DNA from: Gammaproteobacteria bacterium
GTDB taxonomy: Bacteria > Pseudomonadota > Gammaproteobacteria > JACKNK01
Assembly (NCBI GenBank): GCA_024234895.1
Contig: JACKNJ010000002.1
Span: 524,556-588,555, forward strand
Length of the DNA stretch: 64,000 nucleotides
Reading direction: 5' to 3'
Below the pieces are notes generated by a model, which saw only the letters and a program-made list of their open reading frames with translations, was not told the DNA's origin and made no database searches. Every line of letters starts with the position of its first letter. Within the stretch, counting starts at the first letter, position 1. Of the stretch, positions 46,134-55,032 are shown piece by piece. The position numbers were made by a program, and so were the translations under genes.

Positions 46134-47261
46134 TCACATCAGCGACAGGTTGCCGGCGTCCGGCTTCGGGCCGTCGCTGACCTGCTCGGCCTCCACGTCG
46201 CCGCTGCCGAGCTTGATCATCAGGCGCACGTCGTTGGAGGAGTCGGCGTGCGCGAGCGCGGCCTCGGCGGTGATCTCGTCGCGCTGGTAGAGGTCGTAGA
46301 GGGCCTGGTCGAAGGTCTGCATGCCGAGTTCGCGGCTGCGCTTCATGATGTCCTTGATCTTGTGCATGTCGCCACGGCGGATGAGTTCGGACACGAACGG
46401 CGTGTTCAGCAACACCTCGGCGGCGAGGCGGCGGCCCTTGCCGGACTTCGCCGGCAGCAGCTGCTGGGCGACGATCGCCTTCATGTTCAGCGAAAGGTCC
46501 ATCAGCAGCTGCTGGCGACGGTCCTCTGGGAAGAAGTGGATGATGCGGTCGAGCGCCTGGTTGGCGTTGTTCGCGTGCAGGGTGCACATCGCCAGGTGAC
46601 CGGTCTCGGCGAAGTTGATCGCGTATTCCATGGTCTCGCGGGTACGCACCTCGCCGATCAGGATCACGTCCGGGGCCTGGCGCAGCGTGTTCTTCAGCGC
46701 GACCTCGAAGGACTCGGTGTCCACGCCGACCTCGCGCTGACTGACGATGCACCGCTTGTGCGGATGCACGAACTCGATCGGGTCCTCGATGGTGATGATG
46801 TGACCGCCGGTGTTCTCGTTGCGGTGGCCGATCATCGACGCCAGCGTCGTCGACTTGCCGGAGCCAGTCGCGCCGACCACGACGATCAGGCCGCGCTTGG
46901 TCAGCGACAGCGACGGGATGATCTTGGGCAGGTGCAGATCGGCGATCGACGGGATGGTGGTCTCGATGCGGCGCAACACCATGCCGGGATGGCCGCGCTG
47001 CACGAACGCCGAGACGCGGAAACGCCCGATGCCGGCATATTCGATCGCGAAATTGCACTCGCGGTGCTCGTAGAACTCGGCGAGCTGCTTCTCGTCCATG
47101 ATGCCGGTGACCAGCTGTTCGGCCTGCGCGGCGGGCAGCGCGGATTGCGCGATGGGCAGGAGCTCGCCGTTGAGCTTGAAGCTGGGCGCGACGCCGGCGG
47201 TGATGAACAGGTCCGAGGCGCCCTTCTGGACCATGATCTTGAGCAGTACCCGGATATCCAT
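46134..47261 (-). CDS. pilU: Type IV pilus retraction ATPase PilU
   Basis: Cytoplasmic hexameric motor that assists PilT in pulling back type IV pili. The 375-residue protein has the PilT-like N-terminal domain (KGASDLFITAGVAPSFKLNG), Walker A GATGSGKSTTLASM (near residue 135), an Asp box and HITI-type stretch (HIITIEDPIEFVH), and CTLHANNANQALDRIIHFFP. The longer C-terminus and the absence of the PilT AIRNLIRE motif distinguish it from pilT. Start overlaps the pilT stop by one base. Confidence 0.94.
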   Translation of the reverse strand: MDIRVLLKIMVQKGASDLFITAGVAPSFKLNGELLPIAQSALPAAQAEQLVTGIMDEKQLAEFYEHRECNFAIEYAGIGRFRVSAFVQRGHPGMVLRRIETTIPSIADLHLPKIIPSLSLTKRGLIVVVGATGSGKSTTLASMIGHRNENTGGHIITIEDPIEFVHPHKRCIVSQREVGVDTESFEVALKNTLRQAPDVILIGEVRTRETMEYAINFAETGHLAMCTLHANNANQALDRIIHFFPEDRRQQLLMDLSLNMKAIVAQQLLPAKSGKGRRLAAEVLLNTPFVSELIRRGDMHKIKDIMKRSRELGMQTFDQALYDLYQRDEITAEAALAHADSSNDVRLMIKLGSGDVEAEQVSDGPKPDAGNLSLM

Positions 47262-48298
47262 CAGTAGAACGCCTCTTTGTTGACGGAGCGGATGCGCGCG
47301 TCTTCGAGCGAGATTTTTTTCTTGTCGACGAGCAAGCGCAGGGCCTGATCGAGGGTCTGCATGCCCTGCGCGGAGCCGGTCTGGATCGCCGAATACATCT
47401 GCGCGATCTTGTCCTCGCGGATCAGGTTACGGATCGCCGGGGTCGCGATCATGATCTCGTGCGCGGCGACGCGGCCACCGCCGGCCTTCTTGATCAGGGC
47501 CTGCGAGATGACACCGCGCAGGGACTCGGAGAGCATCGAACGCACCATCGACTTCTCGGCCGCCGGGAACACGTCGACGATGCGGTCGATGGTCTTGGCG
47601 GCGGACGAGGTGTGCAGGGTGCCGAACACGAGGTGGCCGGTCTCGGCGGCGGTCAGGGCCAGGCGGATGGTTTCCAGGTCACGCATCTCGCCGACCAGGA
47701 TCACGTCCGGGTCCTCGCGCAGCGCGGAGCGGAGCGCCTCGGCAAAGCCATGGGTGTGACGGTGCACCTCGCGCTGGTTGATCAGCGCCTTCTTGCTCTC
47801 GTGCACGAACTCGATCGGATCCTCGATGGTGAGGATATGGCAGGCCTCGGTCTCGTTCTTGTGATTGACCATCGCCGCCAGCGTGGTCGACTTGCCGGAA
47901 CCGGTCGGACCGGTCACCAGCACGATGCCGCGATTCAGCGCGGCCAGTTCCGCGAAGACCTTGGGGGCGCTGAGCTGTTGCAGCGACAGGATGTCGGTCG
48001 GGATGGTGCGGAACACCGCCGCCGCGCCGCGTGACTGGTTGAAGGCATTGACGCGGAAACGCGCCAGACGGGGCACCTCGAAGGAAAAGTCGGTTTCGAG
48101 AAATTCCTCGAAATCCTTGCGCTGGCGATCGTCCATGACCTCGTAGATCAGCGCGTGAATTTCCTTGTGGCCGAGCGAAGGGACATTGATGCGGCGCACA
48201 TCGCCATCGACGCGGATCATCGGCGGCAGTCCCGCCGAGAGGTGCAGATCGGATGCGTTGTTCTTGACCGCGAACGCCAGCAACTGGGTTATGTCCAT
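47261..48298 (-). CDS. pilT: Type IV pilus retraction ATPase PilT
   Basis: Hexameric motor that depolymerises pili, driving twitching and DNA uptake. The 345-residue protein has NNASDLHLSAGLPPMIRVDG, Walker A GPTGSGKSTTLAAM, HILTIEDPIEFVHESKK and TLHTSSAAKTIDRIVDVFP, plus the diagnostic AIRNLIRE motif near residue 290. It heads a pilT-pilU pair, and is divergent from yggS, a very common gammaproteobacterial arrangement. Confidence 0.96.
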   Translation of the reverse strand: MDITQLLAFAVKNNASDLHLSAGLPPMIRVDGDVRRINVPSLGHKEIHALIYEVMDDRQRKDFEEFLETDFSFEVPRLARFRVNAFNQSRGAAAVFRTIPTDILSLQQLSAPKVFAELAALNRGIVLVTGPTGSGKSTTLAAMVNHKNETEACHILTIEDPIEFVHESKKALINQREVHRHTHGFAEALRSALREDPDVILVGEMRDLETIRLALTAAETGHLVFGTLHTSSAAKTIDRIVDVFPAAEKSMVRSMLSESLRGVISQALIKKAGGGRVAAHEIMIATPAIRNLIREDKIAQMYSAIQTGSAQGMQTLDQALRLLVDKKKISLEDARIRSVNKEAFY

Positions 48299-48384
48299 CG
48301 GGACGCCGCCTCGTGCGTTGTTGTTATCCTCCGCAGACTAATTGGCACCTTCCGGACAAGCAACCAAGGCGATATCCCACCGAC

Positions 48385-49077
48385 ATGAACCCGGACGACG
48401 ACCACATCGCCAGCGCGCTCGATGCCGTGCGTGAACAGATCGCAACGGCCGCGCGCCGCTGCGGGCGGCAGGCCGGCGACGTGAGCCTGCTCGCGGTCAG
48501 CAAGACGAAACCGGCAGCCGCGATCCGCATCGCCCATCGGCACGGCCAACGGTGTTTCGGCGAGAGCTACGTGCAGGAGGCGCTGGCCAAACAGCAGGAG
48601 CTTGCCGGGCTGGATATCGAATGGCACTTCATCGGCCCGATCCAGTCCAACAAGACCCGCGACATCGCCGCGCATTTCGATTGGGTGCACAGCGTCGAGC
48701 GCGGCAAGATCGCGACCCGGCTCAACGCGCAGCGGCCCGTCGGGATGCCGCCGTTGAACGTGCTGCTGCAAATCAACGTCAGCGGCGAAAGCACCAAGTC
48801 CGGCGTGGCGCCGGCGGACGCCCGGGCCCTCGCGCACGAGATCGCCTTGCTGCCCAGTTTGCGCCTGCGCGGACTGATGACCGTGCCGGCGCCGTGTGAT
48901 GACCCCGTCGCGCAACGTGAACCGTTCCGACAGCTGCGGGAACTCATGGCCGATCTGAACGCCGACGGTCTGGTCCTCGACACGCTGTCGATGGGCATGA
49001 CGCATGATCTGGACGCAGCGGTCGCCGAGGGCGCGACCATCGTGCGGGTCGGCACCGCGATCTTTGGCGTGCGCTGA
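48385..49077 (+). CDS. PLP homeostasis protein (YggS/PLPBP family)
   Basis: A 230-residue pyridoxal-phosphate-binding protein that keeps vitamin B6 and amino-acid pools balanced. It shows LLAVSKTKPAAAIRIAHRHG with the PLP lysine, FGESYVQEALAKQQ, WHFIGPIQSNKTRDIA, NVLLQINVSGESTKSG and LSMGMTHDLDAAVAEGAT, all family marks. I start at ATG 48385, since the longer frame from 48313 overlaps the pilT promoter region. It is divergent from pilT. Confidence 0.93.
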   Translation: MNPDDDHIASALDAVREQIATAARRCGRQAGDVSLLAVSKTKPAAAIRIAHRHGQRCFGESYVQEALAKQQELAGLDIEWHFIGPIQSNKTRDIAAHFDWVHSVERGKIATRLNAQRPVGMPPLNVLLQINVSGESTKSGVAPADARALAHEIALLPSLRLRGLMTVPAPCDDPVAQREPFRQLRELMADLNADGLVLDTLSMGMTHDLDAAVAEGATIVRVGTAIFGVR

Positions 49078-49091
49078 CCACATTTCAGACG

Positions 49092-49124
49092 CAAAAAAAA
49101 CGGCTCCCGAGGGAGCCGTTTCTC
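49092..49124 (-). terminator. Rho-independent terminator of soxYZ
   Basis: Read on the minus strand, arms ACGGCTCCC and GGGAGCCGT around a short loop are followed by eight T. It may also act weakly on yggS from the other side. Confidence 0.88.
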
Positions 49125-49147
49125 AGCGTCGGGAACGCGGGCTGATA

Positions 49148-49462
49148 TCAGCCGACGGTCTCTTCGACGCTGTCCTTCTCGCCCTTGTTGTCGGTCCACG
49201 ACAGGGTCATCTTGTCGCCAGCGGCGCCGCCGTTGACGTTGAACGCCAGGTACGGGTTCTTGGAAACGGAACCACCCCAGTAGGCGGTCATGACGCGCTT
49301 GCCGTTCAGATCGCAGGCAACTTCCTGGATGAAGTGAGCGGGGATGACTTGGCCGGTCTTCTTGTCTTTACGCAGACCGGTCTCCATCGGGTGGTTGATG
49401 AGCGCCTTGACGGAGGTGACGCCGCCTTTGGACTTGGCTTTGAGCTTAATGGAATCAGCCAT
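49148..49462 (-). CDS. soxZ: Sulfur carrier complex subunit SoxZ
   Basis: SoxYZ is the periplasmic carrier on which thiosulfate sulfur is oxidised by the Sox system. The 104-residue SoxZ has IKLKAKSKGGVTSVKALINH, the conserved HPMETGLRKDKKTGQVIPAHF and the beta-sandwich strands up to SWTDNKGEKDS. There is no signal peptide; it is exported together with SoxY by the Tat route. It is second in a soxY-soxZ unit. Confidence 0.96.
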   Translation of the reverse strand: MADSIKLKAKSKGGVTSVKALINHPMETGLRKDKKTGQVIPAHFIQEVACDLNGKRVMTAYWGGSVSKNPYLAFNVNGGAAGDKMTLSWTDNKGEKDSVEETVG

Positions 49463-49519
49463 GGTTTTGACCTCTATGAATTTGGTGTGTGTCGCCGTAT
49501 ATGGGGGAGTCAGATCCGA

Positions 49520-49981
49520 TCAGCCGCCGCAGCCGCCGATGGTGACCTTGACCTGCTTCTTGTTGGCGTACACCTTGCCGCCGGCCTTGACCATGCCGTA
49601 GACGTCGGAGGTCTTGCCCATCTTGATGCGCACGGAAACCATGCCCTGCGCGCCTTCGCCCAGCTCGAACTGAGCGGCCATCGGGGTGCCGTTTTCGGAC
49701 GCCAGGATGGAGATGGAGGTGGTGCCGTCGATGCCACTGGTGACGGTGATCGGCACGACCGCGCCGTTCTCGGCGATGTCCGGGGCCTTGATCTCGATCG
49801 CGTCGGAGTGCGCTGCGCCACCCAGACCAGCCGCCGCTTCCGCGTCGGCCATGGACTTGGCGTCAAAGGCGGCCTTCGGCCAGGCAGCGAGGACCGCGCG
49901 CGGGGACAGCAGACCAGCAGCGGCAGCGACGCCGACAGCGGCGACGGTGCCCTTCAGAAAGGTTCTGCGTTTCATGCTCAT
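49520..49981 (-). CDS. soxY: Sulfur carrier protein SoxY
   Basis: Carries sulfur intermediates on the cysteine of its C-terminal swinging arm. The 153-residue protein has a Tat signal peptide (KRRTFLKGTVAAVGVAAAAG, with the twin arginines) and ends VKVTIGGCGG, the GGCGG arm in which the cysteine is the carrier. AGGAG lies about ten bases before the ATG at 49981. SoxAX, SoxB and SoxCD are not in this window, so the set is at least split. It is first in the soxY-soxZ operon behind a sigma-54-type promoter. Confidence 0.97.
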   Translation of the reverse strand: MSMKRRTFLKGTVAAVGVAAAAGLLSPRAVLAAWPKAAFDAKSMADAEAAAGLGGAAHSDAIEIKAPDIAENGAVVPITVTSGIDGTTSISILASENGTPMAAQFELGEGAQGMVSVRIKMGKTSDVYGMVKAGGKVYANKKQVKVTIGGCGG

Positions 49982-50050
49982 AGTTGGATTGCTCCTTTGG
50001 GGGTTTGACGTTGTAGTTACCGGGGTGGAGTTCAGCCCGCCGGGCTTTGT

Positions 50051-50066
50051 AGCAATGCCCATACCA
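50051..50066 (-). promoter_or_regulatory. Sigma-54 promoter of soxYZ
   Basis: On the minus strand TGGTATGGGCATTGCT has GG and GC elements with ten bases between and an intact TTGCT -12 block. It lies 70 bases before the soxY start. The regulator gene next to it is sigma-54-dependent. Confidence 0.68.
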
Positions 50067-50133
50067 TTGCCGGAACGGGCCAAGCGGCAGGGAATTGACT
50101 CTGGTCTGCGCGAGCAGTCGAGCGTTGAAGTTG

Positions 50134-50161
50134 TTGCAATGTGCACCGTTTGACGTTGCAA
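50134..50161. promoter_or_regulatory. Candidate enhancer palindrome upstream of soxYZ
   Basis: TTGCAATGT and ACGTTGCAA are inverted arms (one mismatch) around ten bases. The site is about 70-95 bases upstream of the sigma-54 promoter, the usual distance for an enhancer-binding protein. That it binds the neighbouring response regulator is inference. Confidence 0.5.
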
Positions 50162-50180
50162 ATCCGTGTTGGTTCCGTGT

Positions 50181-51620
50181 TCATTCGGTCTGGTCGCCGA
50201 GCATCCCTTCGTCCTCGTATTGACGCAGCTTGCGCCACAAGGTGCTCTTGTTGATGCCCAGTGCCCGCGCCGTCTGTTCCCGGCTGCCCTCGAAGGACTC
50301 GAGAAGCTTGAGGATATACCGTCTTTCCAGGGTTTCCAGTGTCGGCATGTCTCCATCCATGTCCTGAATGGGGCCGACATTGTCGAGAGAGTCGTCCAGG
50401 GTCAGCACCGGGCCGTCGGCGAGGCAGATGTGGCGTTCGACCAGGTTGCGCAGTTCGCGCACATTGCCCGGCCAGCTGAATTCGCGCAGGCGGCGCAGCG
50501 ACGCGGCATCGAAGCCGGTGGATTCACGGCGGTAGCGTTCGTTGAATTGCTCGACGAAGTGCTGGATGAGCGGGGCAATGTCTTCCCGGCGTTCGCGCAG
50601 CGGCGGCATGGTGATCCGGACCACGTTGAGGCGGTGGTACAGGTCGTGGCGGAACTCGTTGTCGCGGACCATCTGTTCGAGGTCGCGGTTGGTGGCGACC
50701 AGGAAGCGCACGTTGATCTTGATCGGGCGCACGCCGCCGACGCGGGTGACCTCGCCTTCCTGGACCACGCGCAGCAGCTTGACCTGCATCGAGTCGGAGA
50801 TGTTGCCGATTTCGTCGAGCAGAACGGTGCCGCCGGAGGCGGCTTCCAGCAAGCCCTTGCGGGTGTGCGCGGCGCCGGTGAAGGCGCCTTTCTCATGGCC
50901 GAACAGTTCGCTCTCCAGCAGGGTATCGGTGAGCGCGCCGCAATCGACCACGATGAAGGGCTGGTTGGCATCCTGGCCGAGGCCGTGGATCGCGCGCGCG
51001 GCCAGTTCCTTGCCGGTGCCGGATTCGCCGTTGATGATCACGTTGCAGCGGACGTCGGCGATCTTGTCGATCATCGCGTGCACGCGCTTGATCGCGGGGG
51101 AGTCGCCGATCATGCCGTAGCGCAGGCGGCTGTCCTTGATCTGGCGCTTGAGCAGGCGGTTCTCGCGGCGCAGTTCGCCCTGCTCCAGCAGCTTCTCGAC
51201 ACGGGCGATCAGCTCGTCCATGTCGTAGGGCTTCTTGATGAAGTCCGAGGCGCCGAGGCGCAGCGCTTCGATCGCGCTGTCCAGCGACGAGAAGGCGGTG
51301 ATGATGATGACCGGGACGTCGGGGTCATAGTCGCGGACGCCGGCGAGCAGGTCGATGCCGGTCATGCCCGGCATGTTCAGGTCGGTGACCAGCAGGTCGG
51401 CGCCGTTGTCGCGGAAATGGTCCAGCGCCTCGTTCGGATCGATGAAGGTCGCGCAATCGCAATGGCGATCGTTCATGAAACGTTTGAACAACTGGCCGGC
51501 GCGGGGCTCGTCGTCGACGAACATGATGCGCGGTCGGTTTGCCGCCGGGGCCTCGTTTCCGCGCGGGTCGCCGGTGGCGCAGGCGGCGCTTTCGGGGCTT
51601 TCGACTTCGGTCTCGCTCAT
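50181..51620 (-). CDS. Sigma-54-dependent response regulator (NtrC type)
   Basis: A 479-residue transcription activator. Residues about 30-150 are a receiver domain: VDDEP, phosphorylation site Asp80 in LLVTDLNMPG, and KKPYDM. The AAA+ domain (about 170-390) has GESGTGKE, the sigma-54 contact motif GAFTGA and VLLDEIGNIS. A Fis-type helix-turn-helix is at the end (EQTARALGINKSTLWRKLRQ). It lies directly beside soxYZ and overlaps the kinase gene by 4 bases. Its layout resembles the TspR regulator of sox genes in Acidithiobacillus caldus; the target here is inferred from position and the promoter. Confidence 0.92.
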   Translation of the reverse strand: MSETEVESPESAACATGDPRGNEAPAANRPRIMFVDDEPRAGQLFKRFMNDRHCDCATFIDPNEALDHFRDNGADLLVTDLNMPGMTGIDLLAGVRDYDPDVPVIIITAFSSLDSAIEALRLGASDFIKKPYDMDELIARVEKLLEQGELRRENRLLKRQIKDSRLRYGMIGDSPAIKRVHAMIDKIADVRCNVIINGESGTGKELAARAIHGLGQDANQPFIVVDCGALTDTLLESELFGHEKGAFTGAAHTRKGLLEAASGGTVLLDEIGNISDSMQVKLLRVVQEGEVTRVGGVRPIKINVRFLVATNRDLEQMVRDNEFRHDLYHRLNVVRITMPPLRERREDIAPLIQHFVEQFNERYRRESTGFDAASLRRLREFSWPGNVRELRNLVERHICLADGPVLTLDDSLDNVGPIQDMDGDMPTLETLERRYILKLLESFEGSREQTARALGINKSTLWRKLRQYEDEGMLGDQTE

Positions 51621-53533
51621 GAATCGGAATCCGCTTCGGTGGTGGGTTTCACCGGCAGGTCGATGCGCGCGACCGCGCCGCCCTCGGGGTGATTGTCGAG
51701 GGTCAGGATGCCGCCGTGCGCCTGGACGATGCCGAGACTGATCGACAGACCCAGACCGGTGCCTTCGCCGACCGGCTTGGTGGTGAAGAAGGGGTCGTAG
51801 ATCTTGTCGCGGATTTCTTCAGCAAGTCCCGGGCCAGCGTCGCGGACCTCGATCAACAGGCGGTCGCCGACGTTTTCGGCGCGGACCCGCACGGTGCCAC
51901 CGGGTTCGCTGGCTTGTGCGGCGTTGACCAGCAGATTGATCAACACCTGTTGCAACTGATTGCGGTCGCCGTGCACCTGGCTGTCGGCGACGTTCTCCAG
52001 CTGGCAGCGGACGCCGCGTTTGGTGGCGATCTGGCGGACCAGGGCGAGGCTTTCCTCCAGCCATTGACCGATGTCGAACCGGGTGAGCTGGGGTGGCACC
52101 TGGCGCGCGAAATTCAACAGGCCCTGCACGATGCGCGAGGTGCGGATGGCTTCGTCGCGGATGCCGGTGATGTCCTCGCGGACGCTGTCCGCGTCCGCCG
52201 GCAGTTCGCGCTCGGCCAGTTTGGCCAGCGACAGGATGTTGCTGATCGGATTGTTGATCTCATGCGCGATGCCGGCGGCGAGCCTGCCGACTCCGGCCAG
52301 CTTCGCGTTCTGGATGACCATCTCGCGCGCCCGGTCGCGCTCCTGCTCCAGACTGGCCTGCGTCGCGGCGAGATAGCGGAAGGAGTCCTGCAGCGCGCGG
52401 ATCTCGTCCGGTCCGTGGTTCCGGATGCGGATGTCGGTATCGCCGTGCGCGTAGATCTTCATCATGCGGCTGAGTTCCGCGACCGGTTTCGACACCTGCC
52501 GCGCGCCGAGGCGGGCGACGATCATGCTCGCGACCAGCGCGACCGCGGCGAACAGCAGGATGCCGATGCGGATGCGCTGGAACGGTTCGATCAGCGTCGA
52601 CATGTCGACGCGGTTGGCGATCACCCAGGAAATCAGGTGTCCCGGGTAGGGGTGATATTCGACGAAGTAGATGCGTTCCTTCTGCCCCGGAATCTCGACC
52701 GCGCCATAGGGCGCAAGCTGAACGGCATCCCAGAGCGCGCCGCCGAAGTAGTCCTGGACCAGTTCCGGGCCGCCGCCGAGGCGCGCGAAGCCGGCATTGG
52801 AGACGTCGTCGTAGAGGATGCGACCGTCGCGCGCCGGGTCGTCCGGGTTCAGTTCCGCGATCAGCAGTTCGCCGCCGCGCGGACGCGGGGTGTAATCGAG
52901 GATCTGGTCCGTGTAGCTCCCCCACATGCTGACCACCAGGTAGCCGACCACGCGGCCATCGCTGAGCAGGGGCTGCACCGCGTCCAGCATCGGCGAGTAA
53001 AAGCGGTCGTCGCGCGGGTAGGGCAGATCGATGATGCTGAGCTCGTGCCTGGGGAGCTGGCCGAGCAGTTGTCGATAGGAGCCGCCGACCGGACGTTCGA
53101 GATGGAGCCTGGCACCGAGGTCTTCCTTGAGTTCCGCATCGGGCCCGGCGCGCAACAGCGTGTTGCCGTCCAGATCGAGCACGCGGATCACGCGCAGACT
53201 CGGCACCACGACCTGGAAGGAATCCATGAAGCGGGCGAGCGTGAGGCGGCGCTCGACCAGGTTCGGGTGCGTGTCGCCGAGGTCGGCCGCGACCACCACC
53301 GGCAGGAAGTCGATCAGCGGCGTGACCTTGGCCAGCTCCTGGATCATGCCGCGCTCGATGCGCAGACGCCGGTCGATGTCCGACACCAGGTTGTCGAGAT
53401 TGGCCGCTTCCTCGTGATCGACATCGCGGCGGAATTGCGCCTCGCTGTACAAGGCCGCGCCGAACACCAGCACCGTCAGCGGCACCACGGTGGCGGTCGC
53501 CACCCACAGGAATATGTTGGTCTTCAGGCGCAT
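51617..53533 (-). CDS. Membrane sensor histidine kinase
   Basis: A 638-residue kinase, partner of the regulator encoded next. Membrane helix 1 is at about 7-27 and helix 2 near 325-345, enclosing a large periplasmic sensor domain (about 30-320) of probable dCache type. A HAMP domain follows (SKPVAELSRMMKIYAHGDTD), then the phosphorylated histidine in LAAGIAHEINNPISNILS, the N box LINLLVNAAQASEPGG, VRDAGPGL and GTGLGLSIS. The signal sensed, perhaps a reduced sulfur compound, is inference. Confidence 0.92.
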   Translation of the reverse strand: MRLKTNIFLWVATATVVPLTVLVFGAALYSEAQFRRDVDHEEAANLDNLVSDIDRRLRIERGMIQELAKVTPLIDFLPVVVAADLGDTHPNLVERRLTLARFMDSFQVVVPSLRVIRVLDLDGNTLLRAGPDAELKEDLGARLHLERPVGGSYRQLLGQLPRHELSIIDLPYPRDDRFYSPMLDAVQPLLSDGRVVGYLVVSMWGSYTDQILDYTPRPRGGELLIAELNPDDPARDGRILYDDVSNAGFARLGGGPELVQDYFGGALWDAVQLAPYGAVEIPGQKERIYFVEYHPYPGHLISWVIANRVDMSTLIEPFQRIRIGILLFAAVALVASMIVARLGARQVSKPVAELSRMMKIYAHGDTDIRIRNHGPDEIRALQDSFRYLAATQASLEQERDRAREMVIQNAKLAGVGRLAAGIAHEINNPISNILSLAKLAERELPADADSVREDITGIRDEAIRTSRIVQGLLNFARQVPPQLTRFDIGQWLEESLALVRQIATKRGVRCQLENVADSQVHGDRNQLQQVLINLLVNAAQASEPGGTVRVRAENVGDRLLIEVRDAGPGLAEEIRDKIYDPFFTTKPVGEGTGLGLSISLGIVQAHGGILTLDNHPEGGAVARIDLPVKPTTEADSDS

Positions 53534-53612
53534 CGGTGGCCGGGGAAGCTGATATAAACTCGCATCCGGTCTAGCGTAGTCCGAAATATCCCTTCGATTT
53601 CAAGTGATCGCC

Positions 53613-53777
53613 ATGCGTCCGTTCGTCCCGTTGATCGTCTCCCTGCTCCTGCTCGCCGGCTGTGGCCAGAAAGGCCCGCTGTATCTGCCCGATGACGTGA
53701 AACGCGCGCATGCCGAGGAGCAGGCCGCCGAGGCGGCGGCCAGGAACCAGGCAGCGCCGGCTGACCCCGCGAAGTAA
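53613..53777 (+). CDS. lptM: LPS-assembly lipoprotein LptM (YifL)
   Basis: A 54-residue outer-membrane lipoprotein that helps mature the LptD-LptE complex. It starts RPFVPLIVSLLLLAGCGQKG: the lipobox LAGC with the lipid cysteine at residue 17, then GPLYLPDD, the family core, and a charged tail. It is 7 bases before lysA, a conserved neighbourhood (lptM-lysA-dapF). Short genes of this kind are easily missed. Confidence 0.92.
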   Translation: MRPFVPLIVSLLLLAGCGQKGPLYLPDDVKRAHAEEQAAEAAARNQAAPADPAK

Positions 53778-53783
53778 GCCGTC

Positions 53784-55028
53784 ATGGATCATTTCGAGCT
53801 CCGCGACGGTGAACTGTTCGCCGAGGGTGTCGCCGTGCGCGCCGCCGTCGAGACCCATGGCACGCCGCTGTATCTGTATTCCCGCGCCACGCTGGAACGG
53901 CATTGGCGCGCCTTCGATGGCGCGCTCGCCGGGCGCGCGCACCTGGTCTGCTACGCGGTCAAGGCCAATTCCAACATCGGCCTGCTGAACGTGCTGGCAC
54001 GCCTCGGTTCCGGTTTCGACATCGTATCGGTGGGGGAACTGGAGCGCGTGCTGCGTGCCGGTGGCGATCCCGCGAAGGTCGTGTTTTCCGGGGTCGGCAA
54101 GACGGCGGCGGAGATGCGCCGCGCGCTCGAGGTCGGTATCCGTTGCTTCAACGTCGAGTCGGAGAACGAGCTGGAACGGCTGAATCAGGTTGCGGCGGCG
54201 ATGAACAAGGTCGCGCCGGTGTCGCTGCGGGTGAACCCCGACGTCGACGCGCAGACCCATCCGTACATCTCCACCGGCCTCAAGGAGAACAAGTTCGGCA
54301 TCGATATCGACGCCGCCGAGGCCGTCTACCAGCGCGCCGCCGATCTGCCGAACATCGCGGTGCACGGCATCGATTGCCACATCGGCTCGCAGCTGACCCG
54401 CGTGGCGCCCTTCGTCGACGCGCTGCGGCGCGTGCTCGCGCTGCTCGACCGCCTCGCCGCGCGCGGCATTGCGATCCGTCACCTCGACATCGGTGGCGGC
54501 CTGGGCATCCGTTATCGCGACGAGACGCCACCGGAACCCGCCGAATACGCGCGCGCCCTGGACGAGGTGCTGGGCGATCGCGAGCTGGAGATACTGATGG
54601 AGCCGGGCCGCGCGATCGTCGGCAACGCCGGCATCCTGGTCACCCGCGTCGAGTACCTGAAGCACACCGCGCACAAGAATTTCGCGGTTGTCGACGCGGC
54701 CATGAACGATCTGCTGCGGCCATCGCTGTACTCGGCCTGGCAGCAGATCGTGCCGGTGGCCCCGCATGCCGGCACGGCGCAGACCTACGACATCGTCGGG
54801 CCGATCTGCGAGACCGGCGACTTCCTCGGCAAGGACCGGGAACTGGTCCTGAACGAGGGTGATCTGCTGGCCGTGCGTTCCTCCGGTGCCTACGGTTTCA
54901 GCATGAGTTCGAACTACAACACCCGCCCGCGCGCCGCCGAGGTCATGGCCGATGGTGAGCGTCTGCACCTGCTGCGCGAGCGCGAGACGCTCGCTCAGCT
55001 GATGCAGGGCGAGCATCTGCCGGAGTAG
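53784..55028 (+). CDS. lysA: Diaminopimelate decarboxylase
   Basis: Pyridoxal-phosphate enzyme for the last step of lysine synthesis. The 414-residue protein has the PLP lysine in CYAVKANSNIGLLNVLARLG (near residue 57), SGVGKT, the glycine loop IGGGLGIRY and GPICETGDFLGKDREL with the active cysteine. Length fits the family. It follows lptM and precedes the methyltransferase gene by 4 bases. Confidence 0.97.
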   Translation: MDHFELRDGELFAEGVAVRAAVETHGTPLYLYSRATLERHWRAFDGALAGRAHLVCYAVKANSNIGLLNVLARLGSGFDIVSVGELERVLRAGGDPAKVVFSGVGKTAAEMRRALEVGIRCFNVESENELERLNQVAAAMNKVAPVSLRVNPDVDAQTHPYISTGLKENKFGIDIDAAEAVYQRAADLPNIAVHGIDCHIGSQLTRVAPFVDALRRVLALLDRLAARGIAIRHLDIGGGLGIRYRDETPPEPAEYARALDEVLGDRELEILMEPGRAIVGNAGILVTRVEYLKHTAHKNFAVVDAAMNDLLRPSLYSAWQQIVPVAPHAGTAQTYDIVGPICETGDFLGKDRELVLNEGDLLAVRSSGAYGFSMSSNYNTRPRAAEVMADGERLHLLRERETLAQLMQGEHLPE

Positions 55029-55032
55029 CCCG

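Noticed and set aside
50134..50161. Palindrome as the known TspR box of A. caldus
   Set aside because: The sequence differs from that site as I remember it, so I describe it only as a candidate enhancer.
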